This document shows positions 1 through 9,333 of a DNA stretch of 47,486 nt, one piece after another. The notes under the pieces are model-generated. The model did no database searches. It was not told where the DNA came from and was given only the letters and a program-made list of their open reading frames with translations. Both the position numbers and the translations under genes were made by a program. The DNA lies in contig NZ_CM001489.1 of the NCBI RefSeq assembly GCF_000262465.1, positions 2,104,563-2,152,048 of the forward strand, given 5' to 3'. The stretch's first letter is position 1. Each line of letters opens with the position of its first letter. The stretch comes from Frankia sp. QA3. Its GTDB lineage: Bacteria > Actinomycetota > Actinomycetes > Frankiales > Frankiaceae.

Positions 1-601
1 ACCGACCCGACCGCCGCCCTCAGCACTCGCGCCCATGGCGGTGAGCCCGCGCCCATCTCCCCCGCCCATCCCGTCCCGGAACCGCATCGCCCCGGCGCCG
101 CAGGCCACCGACATCGGCGGCCGCCTCCCGCCGAGTTCGCGTTCGCCGCGTCGGCCGGCCGGTGCCACCCGACCGGCATATCGCGCCATCAGACTAGAGC
201 GCCCTTTTCTGGCTATTCGCGCGGGGTGTCCGCAGGGAGGTACCACGCCGTGTTCCCCCTGGGCCAAGGCCCGGCCGGCGGCGCCCAGGGCCCGCGATAC
301 CCGCCGCCGAATGATCCGCAAAATGATCCGCGAAATCGCACTGACCAGCCGCTTTCCGATATGAGGCGGGCGGCGGCGGGCGCGAGTGCCCCGCCGCGCG
401 ATCGGGAACGGCCGACCTCGCTCCGCCAACAGCACCTGTGACCAGGATGGTGGAGCGGTCCTGGTGATGGTGGAGCGGTCCTGGTGATGGTGGAGGTCTG
501 GGTGGACGGACCGCAACCGCGCAGCACGCCGCGGTGGGGCGGGCGCCGGACAGCCGTAGTGCTCGGAGCCGAACCCGGGCCGCGGCGGGCAGGACTGGGC
601 G
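1..601. other. No convincing gene; left-edge region
   Basis: No reading frame here has convincing protein character, and the open frames are arginine/proline-rich shadows of GC-rich DNA. A start codon on the minus strand at 36 could begin a gene leaving the window to the left, but only about a dozen codons are visible. The only structured element is the 20-bp tandem repeat at 446-495. The Lrp-type gene ends at 602. Confidence 0.5.
446..495. repeat. 20-bp tandem repeat, 2.5 copies
   Basis: The unit GATGGTGGAGCGGTCCTGGT occurs at 446-465 and 466-485, followed by half a unit at 486-495. The copies are identical. It lies in non-coding DNA about 100 bp beyond the stop codon of the Lrp-type regulator. 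Confidence 0.9.
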
Positions 602-1123
602 CTATTGCGCGGGGCCGGCCGGTTCGATCGGCTCGATCGCCGCCGAGCGGCGGTGGTCGAACACCAGGCTCGTCTGCACGTCGAAGACCTCGGGCCGGGC
701 GGTGAGCCGGTCGATGACGAGGCTGTAGAGCCCGTCGACGTCCGGCACCGCGACGTGCAGGAGGAAATCGAAGGTTCCGGTCGTGGAGAACAGGCTGACC
801 GTTTCGGCGAGGTCGGCCGCCCAGGCGCGGAAAGCCTCGATCACCGAACGGGAGGGCGGGCGGACCCGCACGGATATCAGGGCCTGCACCGGCCGGCCGA
901 TCGCGGCGAGCTCGACCTCGGCACGAAAACCGCTGATGATGCCCCGTTCCACCAGCGAGCGCACCCGCTGCAAGGAGGTCGAGGGCACCACGTGGGTGGC
1001 CAGGGCGAGATCCCGGTTGGTCCGCCGGCCATTCTGCTGCAACAGGCGCAACAAGGCCCGGTCGAGCTCGTCCAAACCGATTCTCCTCGCCGTCTGGGCA
1101 TTGATGACCCGCCCTCGGAGCAT
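602..1123 (-). CDS. Lrp/AsnC family transcriptional regulator
   Basis: A protein of 173 residues with the usual two-part layout. The N-terminal winged helix-turn-helix begins at LDELDRALLRLLQQNGRR and its recognition region includes VPSTSLQRVRSL. The C-terminal RAM-type ligand-binding and oligomerisation domain contains ALISVRVRPPSRS and GTFDFLLHVAVPD. Length and order match the family. The start is the ATG at 1123; a TAA stands just before it in frame, so nothing longer is possible, and no good ribosome site precedes it. It diverges from the OB-fold/thiolase pair across about 450 bp, so self-control or control of that pair is plausible. The effector is unknown. Confidence 0.9.
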   Translation of the reverse strand: MLRGRVINAQTARRIGLDELDRALLRLLQQNGRRTNRDLALATHVVPSTSLQRVRSLVERGIISGFRAEVELAAIGRPVQALISVRVRPPSRSVIEAFRAWAADLAETVSLFSTTGTFDFLLHVAVPDVDGLYSLVIDRLTARPEVFDVQTSLVFDHRRSAAIEPIEPAGPAQ

Positions 1124-1579
1124 TTATTGCATGGTCGCGACATCGTAGCAACATGTCCCGGTATCGGGCGGGTTGTGCCGAGTACGTACCGCGTGGGGAT
1201 CCCACGACCAGGGAAAACGCAGATGGACAGATTCCGTGCTCTGCGTGTCCGGCACTTTCGGGCCAGATGTGGTGCGCCGCGCGGCGCTGCGGGCGGCTGG
1301 AGCGGGGCTGCGGGCGGACGGACGGCGGGGCACCCGGACCGCCGCGTGGGGGGAGCGGGCAGCGGGGCGGCCCCGCGGCCAGACCGCGGACCGGTTGCCG
1401 CTGTCTGGGGCGGATGGTAAGCCCACAAGGGGTGGACGGTGATGGCGGGACGCGCCCGACGTGCCACGGCCAGCGTGGGATCCGCCGCCGCCACCGCGGC
1501 CGCATCTCGCGGCGGACCACCCATGCGTCCGCCGGTCGGCCGGCCGGGGACGGATCCCGACCCGTGAGGAGCACCGCCC
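1124..1579. other. Divergent intergenic region
   Basis: This gap separates the minus-strand Lrp-type gene from the plus-strand OB-fold gene, so it should hold both promoters. The part next to the regulator start is less GC-rich than the rest. I see no gene and no strong inverted repeat beyond a short GTCGCGAC palindrome near 1134. Confidence 0.5.
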
Positions 1580-1975
1580 GTGCCGCAGACCGTCCCGTTC
1601 GTCGACTATCTGGTCCTCGGTGAACGCCCGCACCTGGTCGCCCGCGAATGCACCGTGTGCGGCGCGCGTTTCTTCGACCGACGCAACGCGTGCGCGAGTT
1701 GTTTCGGCACGTCCTTCACCCGGGTGGACGTCCCCACCGAGGGCGAGGTCCGCGCGTTCACGATCGTCGCTCATGCCGCCCCGGGAGTCCCCGTGCCGTT
1801 CGTGTCGGCGACGGTGGACTGCGCCGGCACGAGCGTGCGCGCCAACCTCATCAACGTCGAGCCCACGCCCGAGGCGGTGCGCCTGGGGATGAAGGTCCGC
1901 CTCGCGCTCACCCCGGTCGGCGTCGACCAGGCCGGCACCGAGGCGGTCAGCTTCGGTTTCGAGCCCCGCCCCTGA
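1580..1975 (+). CDS. Zn-ribbon/OB-fold protein (DUF35 family), thiolase partner
   Basis: A protein of 131 residues. The N-terminal rubredoxin-like zinc ribbon has two CxxC pairs (CTVCG and CASC, about 13 residues apart) and is followed by an OB-fold with the segment GEVRAFTIV. DUF35 proteins are usually encoded beside SCP-x/thiolase-like genes and act as their partners, binding acyl-CoA substrates. Here the thiolase starts 52 bp downstream on the same strand, which supports that pairing. The start is GTG at 1580, preceded by GAGGAG at a good distance. The exact substrate, probably a lipid or steroid side-chain acyl-CoA, cannot be read from the sequence. Confidence 0.88.
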   Translation: MPQTVPFVDYLVLGERPHLVARECTVCGARFFDRRNACASCFGTSFTRVDVPTEGEVRAFTIVAHAAPGVPVPFVSATVDCAGTSVRANLINVEPTPEAVRLGMKVRLALTPVGVDQAGTEAVSFGFEPRP

Positions 1976-2027
1976 GGCCCCTCGGCGTTTCGGGAACGCG
2001 CCCCACACCTTCGACAGGAGAGACGAC

Positions 2028-3230
2028 ATGGCGAGCGACGACGTCTGGATCTTGGGCATCAGCATGACGCGGTTCGGCAAGCACCCCGACTCCGACCTGA
2101 TCGACCTGGCCGCCGAGGCGACCATGAACGCGATTGCGGACGCCGGGATCACCATGCGGGAGATCGGCATTCTCGCCGCGGGCAACCTGCGCGGCGGCGG
2201 CGGGATCGGCCAGGCCTTACAGAAGCAGGTGGGCCAGACCGGCATCCCCGTCTACAACGTGGCCAACGCCTGCGCGACGGGGGCGACCGCGGTCCGCGTC
2301 GTCCACATGGCGCTACGGGCCGGGGAGGCGGACTTCGGGCTCGCCGTCGGCGTGGAGAAGCTCGCGGGCGCCGGGCTGCTGGCCGGCGGCGAGCGCCAGG
2401 GTGACTCCGCCACCTGGGCGCCGCAGGGCCGTTTCGGCGCGGTCGGCCCGCTCGACGGGCGCATCGGCACCGAGACGATGCCCGGGGTCTTCGCCCAGAT
2501 CGGCATGGAGTACGGCCACCGCTACGGCGGCACGAGCTTCGAGCTGTTCGCCCGGATCTCCGAGAAGAACCACGCCCACTCGACGCTGAACCCGCTGGCC
2601 TCCTACCAGCGCCGGTTCACCCTGGACGAGATCATGAACGACGTCATGATCTCCTACCCGAACACCCGGCCGATGTGCTCGGCGAACTGCGACGGGGCGG
2701 CGGCCGCGGTCCTCGTCACCGGTGCCGCGCTGAAGACCCTGGCGCCCGAGCAGCGCCGCCGGGCGGTGAAGATCTCCGCCTCCGTGCTGACCACCGACCC
2801 GTGGGAGGAGGCCTGCCAGGTGCTGCCCAACGTCAACACGCTGACCCGCAACGCCGCGCGGCGCGCCTACGACACCGCCGGGGTCGACCCGGAGGACCTC
2901 GACCTGGTCGAGCTGCACGACTGCTTCGCCACCGCCGAGCTGGTCCACTACGACAACCTGATGCTGTGCCCGGAGGGCGGCGCGGTGGACTTCTTCAACT
3001 CGGGCGCGACCTGGCGCGACGGGTCGACGCCGGTGAACGTCTCCGGCGGGCTGGAGTCCAAGGGGCACCCGATCTCGGCGACCGGCATCGCGAACATCTG
3101 GGAGGTGGCGACCCACCTGCGCGGCGAGGCCGGCGACCGGCAGATCCCCGGGGCCCGCATCGGCCTGGCCCACGTGATCGGGCTGGGTTCGGCCTGCGGG
3201 GTGCACATCCTCGAACGCGCCGCCGCCTGA
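2028..3230 (+). CDS. Thiolase family protein (SCP-x/lipid-transfer type)
   Basis: A protein of 400 residues, normal for the SCP2-thiolase-like group. The nucleophilic cysteine region is NVANACATGATAV, with Cys near residue 82. The later active-site elements LVELHDCFATAE and GGLESKGHPISATG supply the conserved histidines. The NEAFA motif of degradative thiolases is replaced by HDCFA, as is usual in this subgroup. The ATG at 2028 follows GGAGAG. With the upstream DUF35 protein it probably forms a two-protein thiolase or retro-aldol unit acting on acyl-CoA. The substrate is not known. Confidence 0.88.
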   Translation: MASDDVWILGISMTRFGKHPDSDLIDLAAEATMNAIADAGITMREIGILAAGNLRGGGGIGQALQKQVGQTGIPVYNVANACATGATAVRVVHMALRAGEADFGLAVGVEKLAGAGLLAGGERQGDSATWAPQGRFGAVGPLDGRIGTETMPGVFAQIGMEYGHRYGGTSFELFARISEKNHAHSTLNPLASYQRRFTLDEIMNDVMISYPNTRPMCSANCDGAAAAVLVTGAALKTLAPEQRRRAVKISASVLTTDPWEEACQVLPNVNTLTRNAARRAYDTAGVDPEDLDLVELHDCFATAELVHYDNLMLCPEGGAVDFFNSGATWRDGSTPVNVSGGLESKGHPISATGIANIWEVATHLRGEAGDRQIPGARIGLAHVIGLGSACGVHILERAAA

Positions 3231-3249
3231 TCCGTGCGGCCCCTCCCGC

Positions 3250-3885
3250 CTACCCCGCCGCGCGGGGCGGCTGCGCCGCGCCGGACGGCTCCGCCGCGCG
3301 GGGCGGGGTGGCGGGGCGGGGGCGCAGGCCGTCCATGAACAGGTCCAGCAGGCGCCCCGCCTGCGCGCGCTGGGCGGGCTCGCCGGCGGCGAGGGTGACG
3401 CCGGCGAGCCCGGTGAGCACGTCGACCGGGCCGACGTCGGCGCGGACGGTCCCCGCGGCGGCGCCGGCGGCGAGCAGCGAGGTGACGGCGGCGATCATCC
3501 GCTCGCGGCTGTGGGCGAACGGGTCGCCGCCGGAGGCGATGACCGCCCGCAGCGCGTCGGCCATCCCCCGCTTGGCGCAGGTGTAGTCGAGGAAGGCGTC
3601 CATCCAGGCGCGGACGGCCCCATCCGGCGGCAGGCGGCCCAGCAGCGCGGGCGCCGCGTCGCACAACCGGCCGAGCTCGGCGCGGTAGACCGCCTCGACG
3701 AGCGCCTCGCGGGTCGGGAAGTGCCGGTAGAGGGTGCCGATGCCGACCCCGGCGTCCTTCGCGACGGCTTCCAGGGGCACGCCCGGACCCCCCGCGGAGA
3801 AGGCCCGCAGGGCGGCGTCGAGGACCTGTTCGCGGTTGCGGCGGGCGTCGGCCCGCAACGGCCTGGTCCTGCCCTGTACCGGCAT
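3250..3885 (-). CDS. TetR/AcrR family transcriptional regulator
   Basis: A protein of 211 residues. The N-terminal helix-turn-helix runs from RREQVLDAALRAF-like sequence to the typical VGIGTLYRHFPTREALVEAV. The remainder is an alanine-rich helical ligand-binding domain. The frame is open upstream to 4041, but I chose the ATG at 3885 because GGGGAGGAGAGCG precedes it and the extra N-terminus has no TetR character. It converges with the thiolase gene, whose stop lies about 20 bp away. It diverges from a short-chain dehydrogenase, and an inverted repeat at 4023-4044 between them is the likely operator for both. Confidence 0.9.
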   Translation of the reverse strand: MPVQGRTRPLRADARRNREQVLDAALRAFSAGGPGVPLEAVAKDAGVGIGTLYRHFPTREALVEAVYRAELGRLCDAAPALLGRLPPDGAVRAWMDAFLDYTCAKRGMADALRAVIASGGDPFAHSRERMIAAVTSLLAAGAAAGTVRADVGPVDVLTGLAGVTLAAGEPAQRAQAGRLLDLFMDGLRPRPATPPRAAEPSGAAQPPRAAG

Positions 3886-4022
3886 CGCTCTCCTCCCCGC
3901 GGCCATGAACACCGCGGCCGGTCGGCGCGAGTGGGCCCGGCTGCCCCGCGGACCGCGGGCGGCGGGCACTGGGCACCGGGCGGACCGTTGCGCGGCCAGC
4001 GAACGCACGGTGACTACATTGC

Positions 4023-4044
4023 TAGGTGGAGGCGGCTCCACTTA
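4023..4044. promoter_or_regulatory. Candidate TetR operator (inverted repeat)
   Basis: The arms TAGGTGGAG (4023-4031) and CTCCACTTA (4036-4044) flank the spacer GCGG and are complementary at 8 of 9 positions. The element lies between a TetR gene and a divergent dehydrogenase gene, the classic arrangement for a TetR operator. Binding is inferred. Confidence 0.65.
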
Positions 4045-4210
4045 GGCTGGACACGCGGCCGGGAGCTTCGCCCCACCGGAACCGACCGAGCGTTCCGGAT
4101 CCCCGCGCGCCCCGGCCCGGACGGGCCGTCGCCGCGGTCGTCCCCGCCGCCTCCATCCTATCGACCGGGCCCCTGCCCGGTTCCGCCGAGCACACAGGAA
4201 GATCATCACT

Positions 4211-5161
4211 GTGAGCACACTGATCACCACACCGTTCTCCGCGACCTCGACCGCGGCCGAGGTGCTGGCGGACGTTGACCTGTCCGGCCGGCGTGCCGTC
4301 GTGACCGGCGCGTCCTCGGGCATCGGCGTCGAGACGGCGCGGGCGCTGGCCGGCGCGGGCGCGCAGGTGACGATCACGGTCCGTGACCTCGATGCCGGTG
4401 CCCGCGTGGCCGCCGACATCACCGCGTCGACCGGGAACGAGCAGGTCACGATCGTCCCGCTCGACCTCGCACAGCCCGCCTCCGTCGCCGCGTTCGTCAA
4501 CGGCTGGGAGGGTCCGCTGCACATCCTCGTCAACAACGCCGGGGTGATGGCCTCTCCGGAGACCCGCACGCCGCAGGGCTGGGAGCTGCAGTTCGCCACC
4601 AACCATCTGGGCCACTTCGCACTGGCGACGGGCCTGCGCCCGGCGCTGGCCGCGGCCGGCGGCGCCCGGGTGGTGTCGGTGAGCTCGAGTGCGCATGTGC
4701 GCTCCGACGTCGTCTTCGACGACATCCACTTCCTCGAGCGGCCCTACGAGCCGTGGTCGGCCTACGGGCAGTCGAAGACCGCGAACGTGCTGTTCGCCGT
4801 CGAGGCGACCCGGCGGTGGGCGGACGACGGCATCGCCGTCAACGCGCTCATGCCCGGCGGCATCCGCACCAAGCTGCAGCGTCACGTCACCGATGCCGAG
4901 CTCGACCGACTGCGGGCCCAGCGCGCCGGCAGCACCGGCGGCGGGGGCATCTCCTGGAAGACGCCCGAGCAGGGGGCGTCGACCTCGGTGCTGCTCGCCG
5001 CGTCGCCCCTGGTCGACGGGGTCAGCGGCCGGTACTTCCAGGACTGCAACGAGGCCGGCCCGCACCAGCCGGGAATCCGCACCGGGGTGGCGGACTACGC
5101 CCTCGACCCGCGCTCGGCCGCGCGGCTGTGGGACGTCAGCCTCGCCACCCTGGCCGGCTGA
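4211..5161 (+). CDS. Short-chain dehydrogenase/reductase (SDR)
   Basis: A protein of 316 residues resembling the retinol-dehydrogenase/WWOX-like group of SDRs. Visible motifs are the cofactor-binding TGASSGIG near residue 35, NNAG in the central sheet, the catalytic serine segment VVSVSSSAH, and YGQSK giving the catalytic Tyr and Lys. It should be an NAD(P)H-dependent oxidoreductase of an alcohol or carbonyl substrate. The start is GTG at 4211, preceded by CAGGAAG. It is probably controlled by the divergent TetR regulator through the palindrome at 4023-4044. The natural substrate is unknown. Confidence 0.92.
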   Translation: MSTLITTPFSATSTAAEVLADVDLSGRRAVVTGASSGIGVETARALAGAGAQVTITVRDLDAGARVAADITASTGNEQVTIVPLDLAQPASVAAFVNGWEGPLHILVNNAGVMASPETRTPQGWELQFATNHLGHFALATGLRPALAAAGGARVVSVSSSAHVRSDVVFDDIHFLERPYEPWSAYGQSKTANVLFAVEATRRWADDGIAVNALMPGGIRTKLQRHVTDAELDRLRAQRAGSTGGGGISWKTPEQGASTSVLLAASPLVDGVSGRYFQDCNEAGPHQPGIRTGVADYALDPRSAARLWDVSLATLAG

Positions 5162-5191
5162 CCCGCACCGACCTGTCGACGGGCGACGTTC

Positions 5192-5262
5192 GGTCGAGCG
5201 GCACCTGGTCGGGCGGCACCTGGTCGGGCGGCACCTGTTCGAGCGGCACCTGGTCGGGCGGC
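5192..5262. repeat. 15-bp minisatellite, about 4.7 copies
   Basis: The unit GGTCGGGCGGCACCT repeats head to tail at 5192, 5207, 5222 and 5237, with a partial copy at 5252. Single-base variants occur (GGTCGAG, GTTCGAG). It lies in the short gap between the stop codons of the converging SDR and kinase genes. Two further unrelated 15-bp arrays occur at 14184 and 15961. Confidence 0.9.
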
Positions 5263-5264
5263 GG

Positions 5265-7664
5265 TCAGGGTGAAGTCGGCGGGGGCGCAGGCGACGGGCC
5301 CGGTCCCCCGGTTGCGGCGGAAGGGCTCGGCGAGCCGGTTGCGGCGGGCCGGGCGACGACGAGGGTGACGGTCGATCCGCGGGCCACGACGCCGCCCGGC
5401 GCCGGGGTCTGCCCGACGACCGTGCCGGGCGGATCGCCGCCGGCCCGGGGGTGCTGGACGACGGTGAGGCCGAGGTCGGTCAGGGTCCGGTCGGCCTCAC
5501 CCTCCGGACGGCCGTGCAGATCGGGCACGGCCACCGTGTCACTGACCACGGTGATGGTGACGGAGCTGTGGGCCGCCACCCGGGTGCCCTCCTGCGGCGC
5601 GACGGCGTCCACCTGCCCGGCGTCGGCGGTGGACGGGCCGGAGTTGACCCGTTCCACCACGGTGAGGCCGGCGGCACGCAACGCCGTGCGGGCGTCCGCG
5701 GCGTCGTGCCCGACGACCTCGGGCACCGTGACGGTGCTCGGCCCCGTCGACACGGTCAGGGTGACGGTGGCGTCGCGGGTGGGCGTCGTCCCGGCCCGCG
5801 GGTCGGTCGCGACGACCGTGCCGCGGGCGCCGCTGCCGGCCCGGTAGGCGCGTTCGACCGTGCCGAAGCCGGCCGCGCGCACGGCGGTCTCGGCCGCGTC
5901 GGCGTCCTGGCCGACCACGTCCGGGACGGCGACCCTGCCGGTGGCCGGCGAGGCGTCGGTGGGATCGGTGTGCGCGCCGGGACGGGCGGTGCTCGTCGGC
6001 TCGCCGGTTCTGCCGTCGCCGGGGGCGCCGACAGTTCGGGTGGCCGTTCGGGTGGGGGTGGCGACGGCGGGGCTGGCGCTGCGGCCCGTGGCCTTCCCGA
6101 CGGGCCGGCCGACGAGCCCGCCGGGCACGGCGACCTGACCGGACGCCGTCGCGGTGGCCCGAGTGGACCCGCCGTGGGCGTGCACGAGCAGGCCGATCAC
6201 CATCAGCGCGGCCGCGATCACGATGCCCGCCGCGGCCACGGCGGCGATCAGCCGCACCCGCCGCCGCCGGCCGGCCGGCCCGGGATCGCCGGTGGGGCCG
6301 GCCGGGCCGGCCAGCACCAGGTCCTGCGGGCCGGTCGCCGGGGCGGGCGTCGCGGCGACCGGCGGCGGCTCCGGCGTCGTCGCCGTGACTGCCCGCCCGG
6401 CTGCGCCGGGGGTGTCCGGTCGCCGACCGGGCGCGACGCCGACTCCCCCGCCGGGCACCGGCCCGGACCGCGCCATCGCCACCCCCGTCGCGAAACCTGG
6501 CCTCATCCCCGTCCCCGCCGCCGCGGAGCCGGGCCTCGGCCCCGTCGCTGCCGGCGCGCCGGACTTCACCCCCGCCCTGGCCGAGCCAGACCCCGCCGCC
6601 GGGGCGGAGCCGGATCCTGGCCCCGTCCCCGTCGCCGCTGCCGTCGCCGCGAGGGCGGAGCTCGCCCCCGACGCCGGCAGGCCGGCCGGCGACGTTCGGG
6701 CGGAGGCCCGCGCGGCGGATGGTGACGTGCTCGGGCCCGGCCGGGGCGGGACGATGTCCAGCGGGCTGGTGACGATGGTCTCCGCGGCGGCGCCGGGGCG
6801 CACGAGGCGGCGCAGCAGCTCCTCGGCGGTGGGCCGGCCGGCCGGCTCACGGCGCATCGCCGCGCGCACCACGGCGGCCAGCGCCGGGTCGAGCTCGCCG
6901 AGCGCGGGGTCGGTGTGCAGGATCCGGTGCAGCTGGGCCGACGTCGGGCCGTCACCGAACGGCTTGCGCCCGCTGCCCGCAAAGATCACCAGGCCGCCCC
7001 AGGAGAAGATGTCCGCCGCGCTCGTCACGGTCTCGCCGCGGGCCTGCTCGGGAGCCATGAACGCCGGGGTCCCCGCGACCCGGCCGGACGGCCCGCTGGG
7101 CGCCTCGTCCGTGACCTGGGCCAGCCCGAAGTCGATCACCCGCGCGCCCAACGGGGAGAGCAGCACGTTCGTCGGGGTGACATCGCGGTGCACCAGACCC
7201 GCGCCGTGGATGGCGGTCAGCGCCGCGGCCACGCTGACCGCGATGCGTTCCAGGTCGGCCGAGCCCAGCGGGCCGTGGGCGGCGACGGCGCGGGCCAGGG
7301 TCGGGCCATCGACGAACTCGGTGACGAGGTACGGCTGCCCGTGCGGGGGGTCGACGACGTCGAGGACCTCCGCGGTGCAGAAGCGGGCGACCCGCCGCGC
7401 CACGGCGGCCTCCCGGCGGAACCGGTCGCGGTAGCGGGGAATGCGGGCGATGTCCGCGCGGATGACCTTCACCGCGACCAGGCCGGTGTCGCGGCCCCGG
7501 CCGAGGAAGACGGTGCCCATGCCGCCCTCGCCGAGGCGGCCGAGAATCCGGTAATCGCCGAGTTCGCGCGGGTCGCCGGGGCGCAGCGGGTCCGGGCGGG
7601 TGGTGAGCCCGGTCGTTGTTTCCCGCGGCTCGGTCACCTCGTCGACGTTCTCGCGCGAATCCAC
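5265..7664 (-). CDS. Membrane Ser/Thr protein kinase with three PASTA domains
   Basis: A protein of 799 residues. The kinase domain spans about residues 38-295: glycine loop [12 protein letters not shown], Lys66 in VAVK, a helix-C Glu near 85, HRD at 159-161, DFG at 178-180 and APE in FMAPEQA. After a long Ala/Pro/Gly-rich linker there is one membrane helix at about 475-495. Outside it are three PASTA repeats at about 577-642, 643-708 and 709-774, which in this family bind muropeptides or lipid II. The catalytic loop reads HRDVTPTN; the usual HRDLKPxN lysine is a threonine. The tail is Pro/Ser-rich. It has no obvious operon partner. A role in cell-wall or growth control is inferred from the family. 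Confidence 0.93.
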   Translation of the reverse strand: MDSRENVDEVTEPRETTTGLTTRPDPLRPGDPRELGDYRILGRLGEGGMGTVFLGRGRDTGLVAVKVIRADIARIPRYRDRFRREAAVARRVARFCTAEVLDVVDPPHGQPYLVTEFVDGPTLARAVAAHGPLGSADLERIAVSVAAALTAIHGAGLVHRDVTPTNVLLSPLGARVIDFGLAQVTDEAPSGPSGRVAGTPAFMAPEQARGETVTSAADIFSWGGLVIFAGSGRKPFGDGPTSAQLHRILHTDPALGELDPALAAVVRAAMRREPAGRPTAEELLRRLVRPGAAAETIVTSPLDIVPPRPGPSTSPSAARASARTSPAGLPASGASSALAATAAATGTGPGSGSAPAAGSGSARAGVKSGAPAATGPRPGSAAAGTGMRPGFATGVAMARSGPVPGGGVGVAPGRRPDTPGAAGRAVTATTPEPPPVAATPAPATGPQDLVLAGPAGPTGDPGPAGRRRRVRLIAAVAAAGIVIAAALMVIGLLVHAHGGSTRATATASGQVAVPGGLVGRPVGKATGRSASPAVATPTRTATRTVGAPGDGRTGEPTSTARPGAHTDPTDASPATGRVAVPDVVGQDADAAETAVRAAGFGTVERAYRAGSGARGTVVATDPRAGTTPTRDATVTLTVSTGPSTVTVPEVVGHDAADARTALRAAGLTVVERVNSGPSTADAGQVDAVAPQEGTRVAAHSSVTITVVSDTVAVPDLHGRPEGEADRTLTDLGLTVVQHPRAGGDPPGTVVGQTPAPGGVVARGSTVTLVVARPAATGSPSPSAATGGPGPSPAPPPTSP

Positions 7665-8424
7665 AATCCCTCCGTTCCGCCGACCGGAAATCGGGCACAG
7701 GGCGCCTGCTGAATTGTCGGTGACCGGTCGTCCCCCCAGTCGTTCCTATCGCGAACTCGACACCGCCGGCGGCACCCTTCCGCCGCGCGTCCCGGTTGCC
7801 GAAGGCGGTCCGATGTCGCCGACGCAACTCCCCCGCAGCGGCGCTGCAGGGCACAAAACGGCCAGCTGGGCTGCCTGTCCGACACGCCCGCGGTGGCGGC
7901 ACGGCGGGCCCGACAACGGCTGCGGTACCGGGGATGGCGCCACTGCCCGCCGCCCAGCGGCGCCCGCACCCCACCTCCCGGCGGCGCGCCGGACGTCGCC
8001 GATCTCAGCCGATCTTCAGACCGTCGCCGCACATTTCCCCGCCCAATACCTCATCACCTGGCCGAACGGCGGAAATCTTGGCGGATATCACGAGCGACCG
8101 ATCACCCGACACCGGCCCGCTGACCCCGGCACGGCAATAGCCCATAAGCCCCACGAACGGGTGATCGGAACCCCGGCGCCGGGCACCCCCGGTGTCCCGG
8201 CCGATCGGCGCTCGCCTGGGAAGGACGCGCTCGCCTGGAAAGGACGTCAATGGCGCCGGCATTCCGGCGACCAGTCGCAGCGCCCGGCAGGCGACCTTCG
8301 CGCCACCGGGCGTCGGTCCGCGGCGGCGGGGCGGGCTCGGCCGGCGCGGCGCCTGCAGGCACGCCCGGCAGCGAGGCCGGCGCGGCGCCTCAGACGCGAC
8401 CGGCGGCGTGGCCGACGCGGCGCC
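7665..8424. other. Intergenic region between kinase and TetR gene
   Basis: About 760 bp with no convincing gene. It contains the kinase promoter on its left side, a 19-bp tandem duplication at 8209-8246 and the first copy of a 35-bp duplication at 8381-8450. Long open frames crossing it are antisense shadows or upstream extensions of the alcohol dehydrogenase frame. Confidence 0.5.
8209..8246. repeat. 19-bp tandem duplication
   Basis: CGCTCGCCTGGGAAGGACG (8209-8227) is followed directly by CGCTCGCCTGGAAAGGACG (8228-8246), with one difference in 19 bases. Confidence 0.9.
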
Positions 8425-8450
8425 TCAGACGCGACCGGCGGCGTGGCCGA
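8381..8450. repeat. Perfect 35-bp tandem duplication across a gene end
   Basis: Bases 8381-8415 and 8416-8450 are identical. The right copy contains the last eight codons and the stop of the minus-strand TetR gene. The left copy therefore duplicates that gene end just downstream of the true stop. Confidence 0.92.
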
Positions 8451-9138
8451 CGACGAGCATCCGGGTCGTGGCGACGGACGCGGCGGCGGCCTGGTCGACG
8501 CTGCGGCGGTGCTGGGCGAACACGCCGTCGAGGTGGAACACGGCGTGCCCGTGGGCTTGGGCGAGGTGCTGCTCGACGAGGATGAGCGCGTCGCGGTAGC
8601 TCGGCACCCCGGGCAGGGCCAGCACGAGCGGGAGCAGCGTGTCGAGCAGGGCCCGGGTCTGCGCGCCGAGCTGGGGATGGCGGCTGCCCGCCAGCCCCGG
8701 GGCGAACAGAACATCCATCCCGGCGCGGCGTTGGATGACGAACCTGGTGTAGGCACCGGCGGTCGCGGCCAGCCGTTCCACCGGATCGGCGCCGGCCCGG
8801 TCCGCGGCCGTGCGCAGCTGCCCGGTGAGCTGGCGCGCCGCCGTCGCGGCGGCCGCGGCGAGCAGGCTGTCCCGGTCGGGGAAGTGCCGGTACGGCGCCG
8901 CCGAGCTCACCCCGACACGGCGGGCGACCGCGGCGACCGAGAACGCCGCCAGTCCGCCCTGGGCGATCAGGTCGAGGGCGCCGGCGACCAGCGCGGCCGC
9001 CAGATCGCCGTGGTGATACGAGGTCCGGCCGGGGGCCCGACCTTGCGGCCCGCCCGGCTGCGCGGACAGGGCCGTCCCCACCGGACCGGTCGGCTCCCCG
9101 GGGCGGACGGGCCCCCCGGGGCGGCCCGGCTCCACCAT
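8425..9138 (-). CDS. TetR family transcriptional regulator
   Basis: A protein of 237 residues. After a Pro/Gly-rich leader, the helix-turn-helix begins near residue 40 ([18 protein letters not shown]) and contains [19 protein letters not shown]. The C-terminal part, with [19 protein letters not shown], looks like the WHG-type ligand domain. The start is ATG at 9138, preceded by CCGGAGGCGGAA; the much longer open frame upstream is antisense to the alcohol dehydrogenase and is rejected. It diverges from that dehydrogenase, with a palindrome at 9179-9208 between them. The gene end is involved in a 35-bp tandem duplication. Confidence 0.9.
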   Translation of the reverse strand: MVEPGRPGGPVRPGEPTGPVGTALSAQPGGPQGRAPGRTSYHHGDLAAALVAGALDLIAQGGLAAFSVAAVARRVGVSSAAPYRHFPDRDSLLAAAAATAARQLTGQLRTAADRAGADPVERLAATAGAYTRFVIQRRAGMDVLFAPGLAGSRHPQLGAQTRALLDTLLPLVLALPGVPSYRDALILVEQHLAQAHGHAVFHLDGVFAQHRRSVDQAAAASVATTRMLVVGHAAGRV

Positions 9139-9178
9139 TTCCGCCTCCGGTCCCGACGCCTGGACGTCTGTGCACCAT

Positions 9179-9208
9179 ACAATCGAAGTGAGCGCGCTCT
9201 TACATTGT
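9179..9208. promoter_or_regulatory. Candidate TetR operator (30-bp inverted repeat)
   Basis: The half sites run inward from ACAAT at 9179 and from ATTGT at 9208 to a central GAGCGCGCTC-like core. Eleven of fifteen positions pair. It sits 40 bp from the TetR start and 125 bp from the alcohol dehydrogenase start, so it could control both. Binding is inferred. Confidence 0.65.
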
Positions 9209-9333
9209 GGGGCCGGGGTGCCGGTCCCGGGGCGTTCGCAGGCTTTCGTCCGCGTCACACAGTGATCAACACGGCCCTCTCCGCGCTCCCGTGGCGCACC
9301 CGCCCGGGAGCGGCGAGGGCGCGAGGGAGTTCC

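Noticed and set aside
213..1574. Long minus-strand open frame over the Lrp and DUF35 region
   Set aside because: It is Arg/Pro-rich, overlaps recognisable genes in other frames and has no domain character; it is a GC-rich shadow.
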